Assembly: GCA_021825585.1 (NCBI GenBank)
Contig: JAKAGT010000003.1
Location: 186,001 to 250,000, forward strand
Length of the DNA: 64,000 nucleotides
Source of the DNA: Bacteroidota bacterium
Lineage (GTDB): Bacteria; Bacteroidota; Ignavibacteria; Kryptoniales; JAKASW01
Reading direction: 5' to 3'
How positions within the stretch are numbered: position 1 is the stretch's first letter; every line of letters begins with the position of its first letter. Positions 47,989-57,712 of this stretch are shown piece after piece. The notes under the pieces were generated by a model. It ran no database searches, was not told where the DNA came from, and worked only from the letters and a program-made list of their open reading frames with translations. Both the position numbers and the translations under genes were made by a program.

Positions 47989-50898
47989 ATGAACAAAAAA
48001 CTCGTCAGCCTTCTCAACCTAGTGGCTCTCATGACAATCCTGCTTTGGGGAGTCGTCGCAGCCGCTCAGGAGGCAACTCTCGAAGGGCATGTCACGGATG
48101 CACACACCGGTGACGCGCTGCCTGGAGCAAATGTCTTCCTGGTAGGCACCAGTCTCGGTGCATCTACCGATCTCAACGGAAGATTCCTTATACCTAATAT
48201 CCCTCCGGGCGGCTATACGATCCGCACAACATACGTCGGATACAAAGCTAACGTGATTCATGTTCATCTCACGGCGGGGAGCGTGGTGACCAGAAATTTC
48301 AAATTGGAAGCCGTGGGCATAAGGGGGAAGGAAGTTGTCATAACTGCACAGGCTGCCGGGCAAAATGCGGCAATCAACCAGCAGCTCTCATCTAATCAGA
48401 TAGTGAACGTTGTGTCCGCCGCGAGAATTCAGGAGCTGCCAGATGCCAATGCCGCAGAGTCGGTGGGAAGGCTTCCCGGCGTTTCGGTGCTTAGGAGCGG
48501 CGGTGAAGCGTACGCAGTCGTCATACGCGGGCTGCAACCAAAATACAACCAGATCACAATCGACGGTGTGCAAATGGGATCCTCCAGTTCAAGCACTCGT
48601 TTTACCGACCTAAGCATGATCTCTTCAAACATGCTCGGAGGAATAGAGGTTTACAAGACAATATCGCCGGATATGGACGCAGATGTGATCGGCGGCACCG
48701 TGAATTTTGAGATGCGCGAGGCGCACGTAAAGCAGCCCGGCGTTCCTGAGTTCAGCCTTACGGGGCAGGGAGGATATAATGCACTGTCCGACGCGTACAG
48801 CAGACTGAACAATTATAAGTACGTCGGCACCGCCGAGGATCGTTTTTTCGGAGACCGATTCGGAGTTTTCGCGCAAGTCGACGTCGAACGAATCAACCTG
48901 AGCTCGAATGAACTCGGTGCTTCATACAATGAGTATCTAAACAGTCTCACACAGTACGTGACTACCGGACTCAATTTATACGACATACCTAGAGACAGGC
49001 GGCGATACAATGGGGCTCTTGTCTTGGACTACAAACTGCCGGAAGGAAGGGTTAAGCTTACCAATTTCCTGAGTACCGGAACCACCAATACAAAGACTTA
49101 CAGCGAGTTGTTCGATCTCAACAATAATATACGCTACTACGGGATAGCCGGTTCAAACAGTACATTGAGCAATATCGTCGACATTTTCGAGCTCAATCAG
49201 CAGCTGCCGATTTTTCATGTGAACCTCAGGCTGTCTCACGTTTACTCCGAAACCAAGAGCCCGAACAGCTGGAATGTAAATTTCCAGCAGACGCAGGCAG
49301 GGCTTAACCAATTCATCAACAAGACGAACGTCAACCCGGAAGCCATCCCTGCAGCTGCGAACAATGATTTCTCGAGCGCCTCACTGAATCAGTTTAATGT
49401 GCAGAACAGTTTCTACAGGCAGCGCGCACTCACGGGATCGATCGACTTAAGCACAAACCTGAATTTTTCCTCCGACATCACGGCGGAAATAAAGTTTGGA
49501 GGCGAGTACAAACACGTTATCAGATCCTACACGACCGATGTCCTGAATGGATCCCTGTTCGTGAGCGGCGTATCCAATATTATTTTCTCATATTTCTCTC
49601 TCCCCTCCGACGCCGCAAGCATGAAGTACTGGATCGACCCTAATTTCAAGTATGGCACATTTCTGAATGGTGACTACACGATGGTTGCGCCCCTGAACTA
49701 CGGGATGTTCTCCAGGCTGCTTTATCTTCTGAACTCGAACGTTGAGAATTTTGCGAAGCAAAACGAACAGTCGTGGTACGGAGTAAACACCGCCGCATCC
49801 ATAACGAATAATTACAGCGGGTTTGAGAATACGAGCGCTTTCTACCTGATGTCCGTCATAAAATTCGGCCAGCAAGTATCGCTCATTCCGGGCGTCAGGT
49901 ATCAGAATCTTGAGACAATTTACACCGCCCCGAGGGGTTTCGAGAGCGCCCTGTCTTACATGACTTACAACTATTACGATACTACAGTGACCATGAACCA
50001 CGGTTACTGGCTTCCTGACGTGTCCCTGAACTACAAGCCCGTTTCGTGGTTGAATCTTCGCCTCGCATATTCGAACACTCTGGCTTATCCCGATTTTTCG
50101 AGCATAACACCGAGGATCGACGTCGGATTGAGCTCGATTTCCTGGAACAATTATTCCTTGACTCCCGGCCGGTCTGCGAACTATGACTTTTCTCTTTCCG
50201 TATATAACAACGCGATAGGGCTCTTTACGGTGGATCCGTTCTTGAAGCAAATTCGGAATCTGATATACTCATGGTCATATTATGTTTCCGGAACGCAGGC
50301 ATTGCAGTACATCCCCGCTAGTTTGTCGGGAACTCCTCCTAGCCCGACAGAGACTTATCAGATCCTCACTTACGTGAACAATCCGTACCTCATCAACGAT
50401 TACGGCCTGGAACTCGATTGGGAGACGCATTTCTGGTATCTGCCGGGGCCGCTGTCAGGACTGGTGTTCAGCGCGAACTACACGCACATCTTCTCCAAGG
50501 CACAGTATCCTTACACGCTTACGCGCGTAACTAGCCGTGCCATTCAGTATGTCGACACGTCTTTTACCGACCGGCTCATAGATCAGCCCGACGACATTGT
50601 GAATCTTACCCTCGGATATGATTATCAGGGCTTTTCTGTCCGGGTTGCCTTCCTTTATCAGAGCAACGTTTTCGCGGGGGCGAATTTCTGGCCACAGTTG
50701 AGGTCTTACACCCCGCCTTACAGGCGATGGGACATTGCCGCTAAACAGGATCTCCCCTGGAGCGGACTTCAACTGTATCTGGATCTTAACAACATCAACG
50801 GTGCGAACGATATAAGCATTATTCGCGGAGGAGGAGTCCCGATATCCGAGCAGGACTACGGTATGACCGCTGATGTCGGTTTCAGATGGAGATTGTAG
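47989..50898 (+). CDS. TonB-dependent receptor with N-terminal carboxypeptidase-regulatory-like domain (copy 2)
   Basis: 969 aa, ATG 47989 with GAAGGAG upstream. Signal peptide, then CarbopepD_reg (LEGHVTDAHTGDALPGANVF), plug (AARIQELPDANAAESVGRLP, VIRGLQPKYNQITIDGVQM) and barrel, collinear with copy 1 at 35204 including the ELDWETHFWYLPGPLSGLVF segment. The extracellular regions diverge more, which suggests different ligands. As in copy 1, the gene is followed by a beta-helix-like T9SS protein and there is no SusD homologue. Its own promoter is at 47696. Confidence 0.92.
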   Translation: MNKKLVSLLNLVALMTILLWGVVAAAQEATLEGHVTDAHTGDALPGANVFLVGTSLGASTDLNGRFLIPNIPPGGYTIRTTYVGYKANVIHVHLTAGSVVTRNFKLEAVGIRGKEVVITAQAAGQNAAINQQLSSNQIVNVVSAARIQELPDANAAESVGRLPGVSVLRSGGEAYAVVIRGLQPKYNQITIDGVQMGSSSSSTRFTDLSMISSNMLGGIEVYKTISPDMDADVIGGTVNFEMREAHVKQPGVPEFSLTGQGGYNALSDAYSRLNNYKYVGTAEDRFFGDRFGVFAQVDVERINLSSNELGASYNEYLNSLTQYVTTGLNLYDIPRDRRRYNGALVLDYKLPEGRVKLTNFLSTGTTNTKTYSELFDLNNNIRYYGIAGSNSTLSNIVDIFELNQQLPIFHVNLRLSHVYSETKSPNSWNVNFQQTQAGLNQFINKTNVNPEAIPAAANNDFSSASLNQFNVQNSFYRQRALTGSIDLSTNLNFSSDITAEIKFGGEYKHVIRSYTTDVLNGSLFVSGVSNIIFSYFSLPSDAASMKYWIDPNFKYGTFLNGDYTMVAPLNYGMFSRLLYLLNSNVENFAKQNEQSWYGVNTAASITNNYSGFENTSAFYLMSVIKFGQQVSLIPGVRYQNLETIYTAPRGFESALSYMTYNYYDTTVTMNHGYWLPDVSLNYKPVSWLNLRLAYSNTLAYPDFSSITPRIDVGLSSISWNNYSLTPGRSANYDFSLSVYNNAIGLFTVDPFLKQIRNLIYSWSYYVSGTQALQYIPASLSGTPPSPTETYQILTYVNNPYLINDYGLELDWETHFWYLPGPLSGLVFSANYTHIFSKAQYPYTLTRVTSRAIQYVDTSFTDRLIDQPDDIVNLTLGYDYQGFSVRVAFLYQSNVFAGANFWPQLRSYTPPYRRWDIAAKQDLPWSGLQLYLDLNNINGANDISIIRGGGVPISEQDYGMTADVGFRWRL

Positions 50899-50959
50899 AC
50901 AAATGGAAAGACTGTCAAAAAGGAGGTGGTTGATTAAGCTCTGGAACGCTCGACCAAAG

Positions 50960-50974
50960 CTGCCAAAGTGGCAG
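50960..50974. repeat. short perfect hairpin
   Basis: CTGCCA-AAG-TGGCAG between TonB receptor copy 2 and the beta-helix gene; it resembles the small perfect hairpins around the group II intron remnant. Confidence 0.4.
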
Positions 50975-51042
50975 ATAACAGCGAGAAGGCTGTTTTACCA
51001 ACGAATCGAAACAAATCCTTACTCAAACGGAGGAGTCTTCAA

Positions 51043-52779
51043 ATGAAAACAATGCTTACTGCGGCCACCGTAATTGCGATGGCAGCAATCTTTTGGTTGC
51101 CGGCCAGGACATTTGCCGCCGGAAACGACACGTTAGTAGTTTATGCCAACGGACCGAGCCTGGATCAGATTATCAATACGGATACGACAGGCACAGGGGC
51201 ACAGGCCCACAGTGTTTACGAGCTGGTCTCGCTCGACACGACTTATCTGTTTACAGGCGCAATAACTCCGAGGTCTCAGCAGTTCACCATCATCGGTGTC
51301 CTCGGCTCTAACGGCAGGCCCCCATGTATCCAGCCGGGTCTCCTTCAAAGCGGATCATTGGCCGGAACTTTCTGCACGATAAGCAAGGCGGGGTCGAATG
51401 TTCTGATAAAGAACATCTATTTCTTCGGGAGAGGCCCCAACGATGCATGGGTTGGAAATCCATTGATTACCGTGCCGTCCGATTCGACAAGATTACATCT
51501 TGACAGCCTCGTTGTTGATGAAGTCCACGGCACAACCGTTACCTATACCGGGGTACATGACATCTTCTATTTCACGAACTCAAAGTACAGGAATGACGTT
51601 TGGCCGAACAATTTCACTTCTCCCGGTTTGGTAAACCCTGCCTACCCGACTTCAAATCCCTGCGATACCTGCGTTGTCGACGGCAACACATTCTTCTGTC
51701 ACGAGGGGTCTGTGGCGGGAATCGGCCCACTGTCGAAATACCTGGAAGTAGACCACAATAGCTTCGTATACAACTTCGAATATCCGGTGGGAAATTACTA
51801 CTTCCAATATCTCACAAACGAAAAAATAGAGAACAATATCTTCTACGGCACTTATGCAGCAGGCGTAACGATTCCGAGATATCACTCGACCCATGTCACT
51901 CCTGTGCAGCCTGTTGGGATCGTAGAAATGGATACGCTTACCTTGGCTGAAGCGAAGCAGTTCGATCCGGCGGACTCTTCGAATCCAAACGTAAGAATGC
52001 TCGCGGAAGCGAAACGAATTGCGGTTATCAGGGACAACGTTTTCTTTGAGCCGGCCGCGATCGACAGCTTCTGGACCGCATGGGACGATACGGCGCACGG
52101 CACCGACTCTCTTATTACGCCAAGTCTTATGAGCGCCGAAACTGATACCATGTTCGCTCATCCTTCTCTTTGGCCCGGTTACCAGTCATCAGGAAATCTT
52201 ATTGGAGTCGACCCTGGCTTCGGATCGTCGTTCCAGAGCGTGCTGCAGAGTAGTTCAACTCCAGGTGTGGTAAGTTTGCAGCAATTCATCACCGAAGTAT
52301 GGACAGCGAAGATTAAGACCGACGAATGGGGATACCAGAAGCAGACTGTGTCCGGGAGTAATTGGATCCCCCAGTGGCCGCTTCCGGAGACGGCAGACAT
52401 GCAGTATAAGAACGCCACAGTCAAGTCAAACAGCACGGACGGACTTCCTTGCGGTGACCCTTCATGGTTCGGCATGACCGTTACGGCGGTCAACCAGATG
52501 CCGGCGTCAGTTGCGACAACGTTCAACCTTGGTAACAACTACCCCAATCCGTTCAACCCATCAACCGTTATCAATGTCAGCCTTGCAAGAAGCGGAATGA
52601 TGAGTCTGAAGATATACAACGTATTGGGCGAGCTCGTGAAGGTAGTGGACCAGGGGTATAAGGCACCCGGCGCCTATACGTACGATGTGAACATGAACAA
52701 CTTTGCCAGTGGAGTCTATTTCTACACCCTAAGGCAGGGTTCTAGTTTCATGGCAAAGAAAATGATTCTCCTTAAGTGA
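51043..52779 (+). CDS. secreted right-handed beta-helix-like protein with T9SS sorting domain (copy 2)
   Basis: 578 aa from ATG 51043 (CGGAGGAG upstream); the upstream extension of the frame lacks a signal peptide. It is homologous along its length to 38191: TLVVYANGPSLDQIINTDTT, SVYELVSLDTTYLF, FTIIGVLGSNGRPPCIQPG, IENNIFYGTYAAGV, then a DEWGYQKQTVSGSNWIPQWP segment and the sorting domain (from about 497). Repeated short beta-strands with Asn ladders suggest a parallel beta-helix. It forms the second TonB-receptor/beta-helix pair. Confidence 0.82.
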   Translation: MKTMLTAATVIAMAAIFWLPARTFAAGNDTLVVYANGPSLDQIINTDTTGTGAQAHSVYELVSLDTTYLFTGAITPRSQQFTIIGVLGSNGRPPCIQPGLLQSGSLAGTFCTISKAGSNVLIKNIYFFGRGPNDAWVGNPLITVPSDSTRLHLDSLVVDEVHGTTVTYTGVHDIFYFTNSKYRNDVWPNNFTSPGLVNPAYPTSNPCDTCVVDGNTFFCHEGSVAGIGPLSKYLEVDHNSFVYNFEYPVGNYYFQYLTNEKIENNIFYGTYAAGVTIPRYHSTHVTPVQPVGIVEMDTLTLAEAKQFDPADSSNPNVRMLAEAKRIAVIRDNVFFEPAAIDSFWTAWDDTAHGTDSLITPSLMSAETDTMFAHPSLWPGYQSSGNLIGVDPGFGSSFQSVLQSSSTPGVVSLQQFITEVWTAKIKTDEWGYQKQTVSGSNWIPQWPLPETADMQYKNATVKSNSTDGLPCGDPSWFGMTVTAVNQMPASVATTFNLGNNYPNPFNPSTVINVSLARSGMMSLKIYNVLGELVKVVDQGYKAPGAYTYDVNMNNFASGVYFYTLRQGSSFMAKKMILLK

Positions 52780-52793
52780 TTACAACTGGGTCT

Positions 52794-52825
52794 GGCGGGA
52801 GAGCTGCACTTGTAGCAATCCCGCC
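52794..52825 (+). terminator. hairpin after beta-helix gene copy 2
   Basis: GGCGGGA (52794-52800) pairs perfectly with TCCCGCC (52819-52825) across an 18-nt loop, at the same position as the hairpin after copy 1. No T-tract. Confidence 0.45.
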
Positions 52826-52990
52826 AAGTCCCGGTGATGTAATAGCATGAATATCCGAAGTAAACGTAACTGAGGATAACGGAAGTGGTTCTGTCTAAGA
52901 GCCTAATAAGTCGAACGTGAGAAACGGGAAGGCAACCGCCCTTTGTCTCACCCCTTTTAACGAGAATACAAAAGGTGGACTGGTGTTGTG

Positions 52991-55681
52991 ATGAGAGGTA
53001 CCGATAATTTAATAAAGGGTCCGAATCGTGGCCAAATAGCGATAATTGAGGCTATCTTAGTCACAATAGGTTTATTGGGCAACCCGCTGTTTGCTCAGCA
53101 AGTTTATTCATCATCGGGCTCGTTCGCTTCATACGCGACAGACTCGACCGGGAATCTCTATGTATGGGGAGAGGACGAGTATCTCCATCCTATAGCGACA
53201 ACCATGACCGCCCAGGATCTAACACCGGTGCGCGTTGCGTTTCCGAACGGTGTCACTAAGTGGATCTCCGCAGCTGCCGGACATTTCCATAGCCTGGCGC
53301 TTGGTAACGACGGAAACGTTTATTCCTGGGGTTACAACGCGTCCGGCCAGTTGGGCAACGGCGACACTCTGAATTCCGACACACCTGTGAAGGTTGAGCT
53401 GCCGGCCGGAGTATCTGCGACGGCGATCGCATGCGGATATGATCATAGCCTTGCCATCGGAAACGACGGAAATGTTTATGCGTGGGGTGATAACAGCGAT
53501 GGACAATTGGGCAATGGGTTTACCACTAATTCAGATATTCCAGTGAAAGTCAATTTGCCGGGCGGATTTGTCCCTGCGCAAATATGTGCATCATGGAACT
53601 ACAGTTTCGCCGTCGGAGCCGACGGGAGTCTCTATGCGTGGGGTACAGATGGCCAGGGACAGTTAGGTCTTGGGAATACGACGAATCAGCTGTTGCCGGT
53701 CAAGGTTCCCCTTCCGCAGGGAGTGACAAAATGGATAGCGGTATACGGCGGGATATATTTCGCGGTTGCGATTGGGAATGACGGAAACCTGTATGCTTGC
53801 GGATACAACACCTACGGTCAGTTAGGAAACGGCACGACGAACAATTCGGCGACGTTTGTGAAAGTAAACATGCCGAGCGACGTCACCGGATGGAACGAAG
53901 TGGCTTGCGTCGGAAGTTCAGTATTGGCGATAGCGAACAACGACACGCTTTATTCATGGGGGTACGGTGGCGAAGGAGAGATGGGAAACGGAACCGGAGG
54001 CACAGCAGCCGTAGTTAACAGTGCACCCGTTAAAGTCGCCTTGCCTGCTGGCGTGAGGGCCAGGGCCATCGCCGGAGAGAGATTCGACGGCTTAGCCGTC
54101 GGGAGCGACGATTACTATTATGCGTGGGGGCAGGGGTCTGAAGGAGAATTGGGAAATGGCACGAATACCGGATCGTACGTGCCTGTGAAGGTTTACGGGC
54201 TGGTACAGGTTGCTCCAGGGATACCGGTTCCTATGTCGCCTGCAAATGGCGCTTTGAATCAGCCGACGAGTCTTACCTTGAAATGGTCCCAGGCCCCAGA
54301 TGCCGTCGGATATCAGTGTCAATTATCAACCGATTCGTCTTTCACGAGCGATATTATTGTGAACGATTCAACTTTGACGGATACGACCAAAAACGTCATC
54401 GGACTTGGAGGCAGCACCAAATATTATTGGAGAGTACGGTCTTACAACAACGGGGTCTTCAGCGAATATTCCTCTGTTGATACCTTTGCTACTTTAAATC
54501 AACCGCCGGCGGTGCCCACGATTATATCGCCTGTCAACAATGCGATGAACCAACCGGCTATTGATACATTGAGATGCAGCACGGCCAGCGGGGCGTTGAA
54601 ATATCACTGGGAGGTATCAACCACTCTGTCTTTCACAAGCTTAATCATAAACGACTCAACCACGGACACGATAAGGATAGTGACCCTTACCGGAGGAGAA
54701 AAATACTATTGGCAGGTGAGTGCAGTCAATCCGACCGGCCCCAGTGCATTTGCAGGTCCCGATTCATTTACGGTAATGGCCGTACCGGCAGAGGCACCGG
54801 TACTCCTGGTGCCCGGGAACAACGCCGACAGCCAGCGTGCTGATACTCTGGTCTTGAAATGGAATCAGGTTGCAGCAGCTTCAGGATATGAATGTCAACT
54901 TTCGACGAGCCTTTCGTTTTCTTCGCTTGTGTTTACCAAAGATTCTACGACCGGTACCACGTTTGTGGCGACAGGACTGCAAAATCTCCAAAAGTATTAC
55001 TGGCGTGTGCGTGCTTTAAATATCGGAGGGACGACTCCATTCTCGGCAGCGGACTCTTTCACGACCGTGACCGCTGCACCACCTCGACCACACCTCCTCT
55101 CGCCCTTTCAGCAGGCATCCGTTCCACGGAAATCAACTTTCGAGTGGGATTCGTCGGCATCTGCCATTAGCTACGATCTCCAGGTCTCCGCAGACAATGA
55201 GTTTATTACCATAGTGGTTGACACGACAGTTGCAGATACGTGCATCCGGCTAACGACGATATTGGAACCGGGTGCACAGTACTACTGGCGCGTCAATGCA
55301 ACCAACGTAGGCGGGACGAGCGCTTACTCGGCTGTGGGAGGTTTTACCACCGGTACCGGTATTGACGCGATCAATGAAGCAAGCGGAATCCCGAAGGAAT
55401 TCAAACTTTTTCAAAACTATCCGAATCCCTTCAACCCGGCTACGGTAATACAATACGATGTGCCAAAGACATCCGAGGTTACGATAGTAGTGTATGACGT
55501 CACTGGCAGGGAAGTTGCGACACTCGTAGACGCGAAGCAAGCTGCCGGGAGATACACGGTGCAGTTTAACGGCTCTAAGTTTGCCACCGGCATGTATTTC
55601 TTCAGGCTTGTGGCGAGTCCCATCGAGCCGATGACTGCAGGTGCCTACGTGAAGACGCTGAAGATGATGATGATAAAATAA
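52991..55681 (+). CDS. secreted RCC1-repeat protein with fibronectin III-like domains and T9SS sorting domain
   Basis: 896 aa; ATG 52991 (GTG 52988 also possible), signal peptide ending GNPLFAQ. Residues about 40-400 hold seven RCC1-type blades with recurring YAWGDNSDGQLGNG and PVKVxLPxGV patterns, forming a seven-bladed propeller. About 405-800 contains four fibronectin type III-like repeats (PVPMSPANGALNQPTSLTLK, YYWRVRSYNNG and similar). The sorting domain runs from about 815 to the end. Such propellers mediate protein or ligand binding; no catalytic motif is visible. It lies between the TonB module and a DUF4855 gene. Confidence 0.88.
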   Translation: MRGTDNLIKGPNRGQIAIIEAILVTIGLLGNPLFAQQVYSSSGSFASYATDSTGNLYVWGEDEYLHPIATTMTAQDLTPVRVAFPNGVTKWISAAAGHFHSLALGNDGNVYSWGYNASGQLGNGDTLNSDTPVKVELPAGVSATAIACGYDHSLAIGNDGNVYAWGDNSDGQLGNGFTTNSDIPVKVNLPGGFVPAQICASWNYSFAVGADGSLYAWGTDGQGQLGLGNTTNQLLPVKVPLPQGVTKWIAVYGGIYFAVAIGNDGNLYACGYNTYGQLGNGTTNNSATFVKVNMPSDVTGWNEVACVGSSVLAIANNDTLYSWGYGGEGEMGNGTGGTAAVVNSAPVKVALPAGVRARAIAGERFDGLAVGSDDYYYAWGQGSEGELGNGTNTGSYVPVKVYGLVQVAPGIPVPMSPANGALNQPTSLTLKWSQAPDAVGYQCQLSTDSSFTSDIIVNDSTLTDTTKNVIGLGGSTKYYWRVRSYNNGVFSEYSSVDTFATLNQPPAVPTIISPVNNAMNQPAIDTLRCSTASGALKYHWEVSTTLSFTSLIINDSTTDTIRIVTLTGGEKYYWQVSAVNPTGPSAFAGPDSFTVMAVPAEAPVLLVPGNNADSQRADTLVLKWNQVAAASGYECQLSTSLSFSSLVFTKDSTTGTTFVATGLQNLQKYYWRVRALNIGGTTPFSAADSFTTVTAAPPRPHLLSPFQQASVPRKSTFEWDSSASAISYDLQVSADNEFITIVVDTTVADTCIRLTTILEPGAQYYWRVNATNVGGTSAYSAVGGFTTGTGIDAINEASGIPKEFKLFQNYPNPFNPATVIQYDVPKTSEVTIVVYDVTGREVATLVDAKQAAGRYTVQFNGSKFATGMYFFRLVASPIEPMTAGAYVKTLKMMMIK

Positions 55682-55747
55682 TCAGAGTGCAGCTCTTTCG
55701 GATCTTCATAGATGAGTTGCAGACTTTCCGACTGGAGATAAACAGAG

Positions 55748-57712
55748 ATGAATAAGTCATCGAGAATTTTGAAAATAGCGGTCTTACTTGGAGTGGCGGT
55801 TGTCATGACAGCCCACGCATATGCCGGCACACCTGCCCCTCCTCCTCCGCAGGGCATGGTCAATCTCGTACAGGGAAGGTCATATACCATAACCCCGCTT
55901 GTCTCGATACAATACTCATTCGCATCCGGCGAAGCCAACTACTACACGCCGGGAGCCCTCACCGACGGGCAAATTGCTTCTTCAGTCGCCTACAGTGACC
56001 CTGCATGGCAGGGGTATACCCGCGGCGGAGCGCGAAGCGTCGTTATCGATATGGGGCAGGTAAACACCGTGCACCAGATGCAGGAAAGATTTCTGCACTA
56101 TCCTTCGGCCGGGATATACTTTCCGAGAACTGTCACTTATTCACTGTCTATGAACGATACCGACTGGTCCATTGTGGGGATAGTAAGCTCATCCATTCCT
56201 CTGACCACTACCACGAATGAGACACAGACTTATACGGTATCAGGACTCGACTATCAGGCGAGATATGTGAAGATGACTTTCACGGTGGACGTAAACGTAT
56301 TCGCCGACGAGTTTCAGGTGTTCGGCGACTCAGGTGTCGTCGACAACGCAACGGTTCCAAAGATTACACCTCCGGTTACCTATCCGAACGCGTACCTTGC
56401 ACCCGGCTCTCCACAGGTCGGCGGAATCAGGGACATGGTTCTCATTCCGAACGGCTACTATGCCGCGAATCCCGCAATTGAAAACAATACAGTATCCCAG
56501 CTGATCCCTTACGTCGGCTACCAATCGGTCTCCGGTGCAATAACTGATTTCATGTTCGATGCAGTCCTGTTTACTCCGTACGGAGGCGCGCCCTCGGGCG
56601 GAAATTACGGCGATAACCTCTCTACCCCAACCAACCTGTCCGACTGGGAGTATTACCTCGACAATACATTCTCGCCGACTTATAACCTCGCCGCACTGGA
56701 TAGCGCCACAGCGATTGTCAAAAAGGATTTGAACGACCCCGGTTACAAAGAGAAAGTGGAAATCGCCATACCTTACCCGAGTCCCGCTGAAACCAATTTC
56801 GGCACCATCAACGGAGTCCAGGAAAACCTTTCGAATCTCAGCGCCCAGGAGCAGGTCCTATCATGGTACGTCGATCAGGTGTTGAGCAGGTGGGATTCGG
56901 CGGGCTACGCCAACCTGGATCTGGCCGGATTTTACTGGTACAGCGAGAGCGCGGGCTTCACGGTCAACGACAGCGAAACAGCTATGCTGAATTTCATAGC
57001 CAACTATATCGTAGGCAAGGGCAAGGTGCTGGATTGGATTCCCTTCAAGGATGCAAGCGGGTTTGCGGATTGGAGCACACTTGGATTTGACGGAGCTTGG
57101 ATGCAGCCGAACTATTCGTTCAGCAATTATCCGCCACAGGAACTGGCCGAGACGGCGGATGCGTGCAAGAAGCTCGGAATGGGTATCGAAATTGAGATTC
57201 ACTGGAATGCGCTCACAGATTCCACGCTCAGGGATAAATATTATGCGTATCTCGATTACGGCGTTACAAAGGGGTACATGACCGGAGCCAGTCACGCCTA
57301 TTATCAGAATTCAGGACCGGGTACTTTCTATACATGTGCCGAGAGTACGAACCCGACACTTCGTGCAATCTACGATGCGACGTATCAATTCATAAAGGGA
57401 ACTTACCAGGTACCGACGGCCGTGGAAGAAATTCCCGGTACACTCCCTGAAAAGTTCAACCTGAGTAACAACTATCCTAATCCATTTAACCCTACTACCA
57501 CGATAAGAGTAACCCTCGGTCGAAGCGGCATGATGAGTCTTAGAGTATATAATGTACTGGGACAACTGGTTAAGGTGGTGGACGAGGGGTACAAAGCGCC
57601 GGGAGTCTACACTTACGACGTGAACATGGACAATATGGCGAGCGGAGTTTACTTCTATCGTTTGCAGCAAGGAAACAATTTCATGACCAAAAAGATGCTT
57701 CTCCTCAAGTGA
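55748..57712 (+). CDS. secreted DUF4855 protein with F5/8C-like domain and T9SS sorting domain (copy B)
   Basis: 654 aa, same plan as copy A: signal peptide, F5/8C-like module (about 35-195; VIDMGQVNTVHQMQERF), DUF4855 (about 225-555) with LAGFYWYSE (E400), MQPNYSF, MGIEIEIHW and YYQNSGPGTFYTCA, then the sorting domain from about 568. All conserved acidic residues of the family in this window are present. The gene ends at the boundary with the group II intron remnant: GTGCC directly follows the stop codon. Confidence 0.9.
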   Translation: MNKSSRILKIAVLLGVAVVMTAHAYAGTPAPPPPQGMVNLVQGRSYTITPLVSIQYSFASGEANYYTPGALTDGQIASSVAYSDPAWQGYTRGGARSVVIDMGQVNTVHQMQERFLHYPSAGIYFPRTVTYSLSMNDTDWSIVGIVSSSIPLTTTTNETQTYTVSGLDYQARYVKMTFTVDVNVFADEFQVFGDSGVVDNATVPKITPPVTYPNAYLAPGSPQVGGIRDMVLIPNGYYAANPAIENNTVSQLIPYVGYQSVSGAITDFMFDAVLFTPYGGAPSGGNYGDNLSTPTNLSDWEYYLDNTFSPTYNLAALDSATAIVKKDLNDPGYKEKVEIAIPYPSPAETNFGTINGVQENLSNLSAQEQVLSWYVDQVLSRWDSAGYANLDLAGFYWYSESAGFTVNDSETAMLNFIANYIVGKGKVLDWIPFKDASGFADWSTLGFDGAWMQPNYSFSNYPPQELAETADACKKLGMGIEIEIHWNALTDSTLRDKYYAYLDYGVTKGYMTGASHAYYQNSGPGTFYTCAESTNPTLRAIYDATYQFIKGTYQVPTAVEEIPGTLPEKFNLSNNYPNPFNPTTTIRVTLGRSGMMSLRVYNVLGQLVKVVDEGYKAPGVYTYDVNMDNMASGVYFYRLQQGNNFMTKKMLLLK

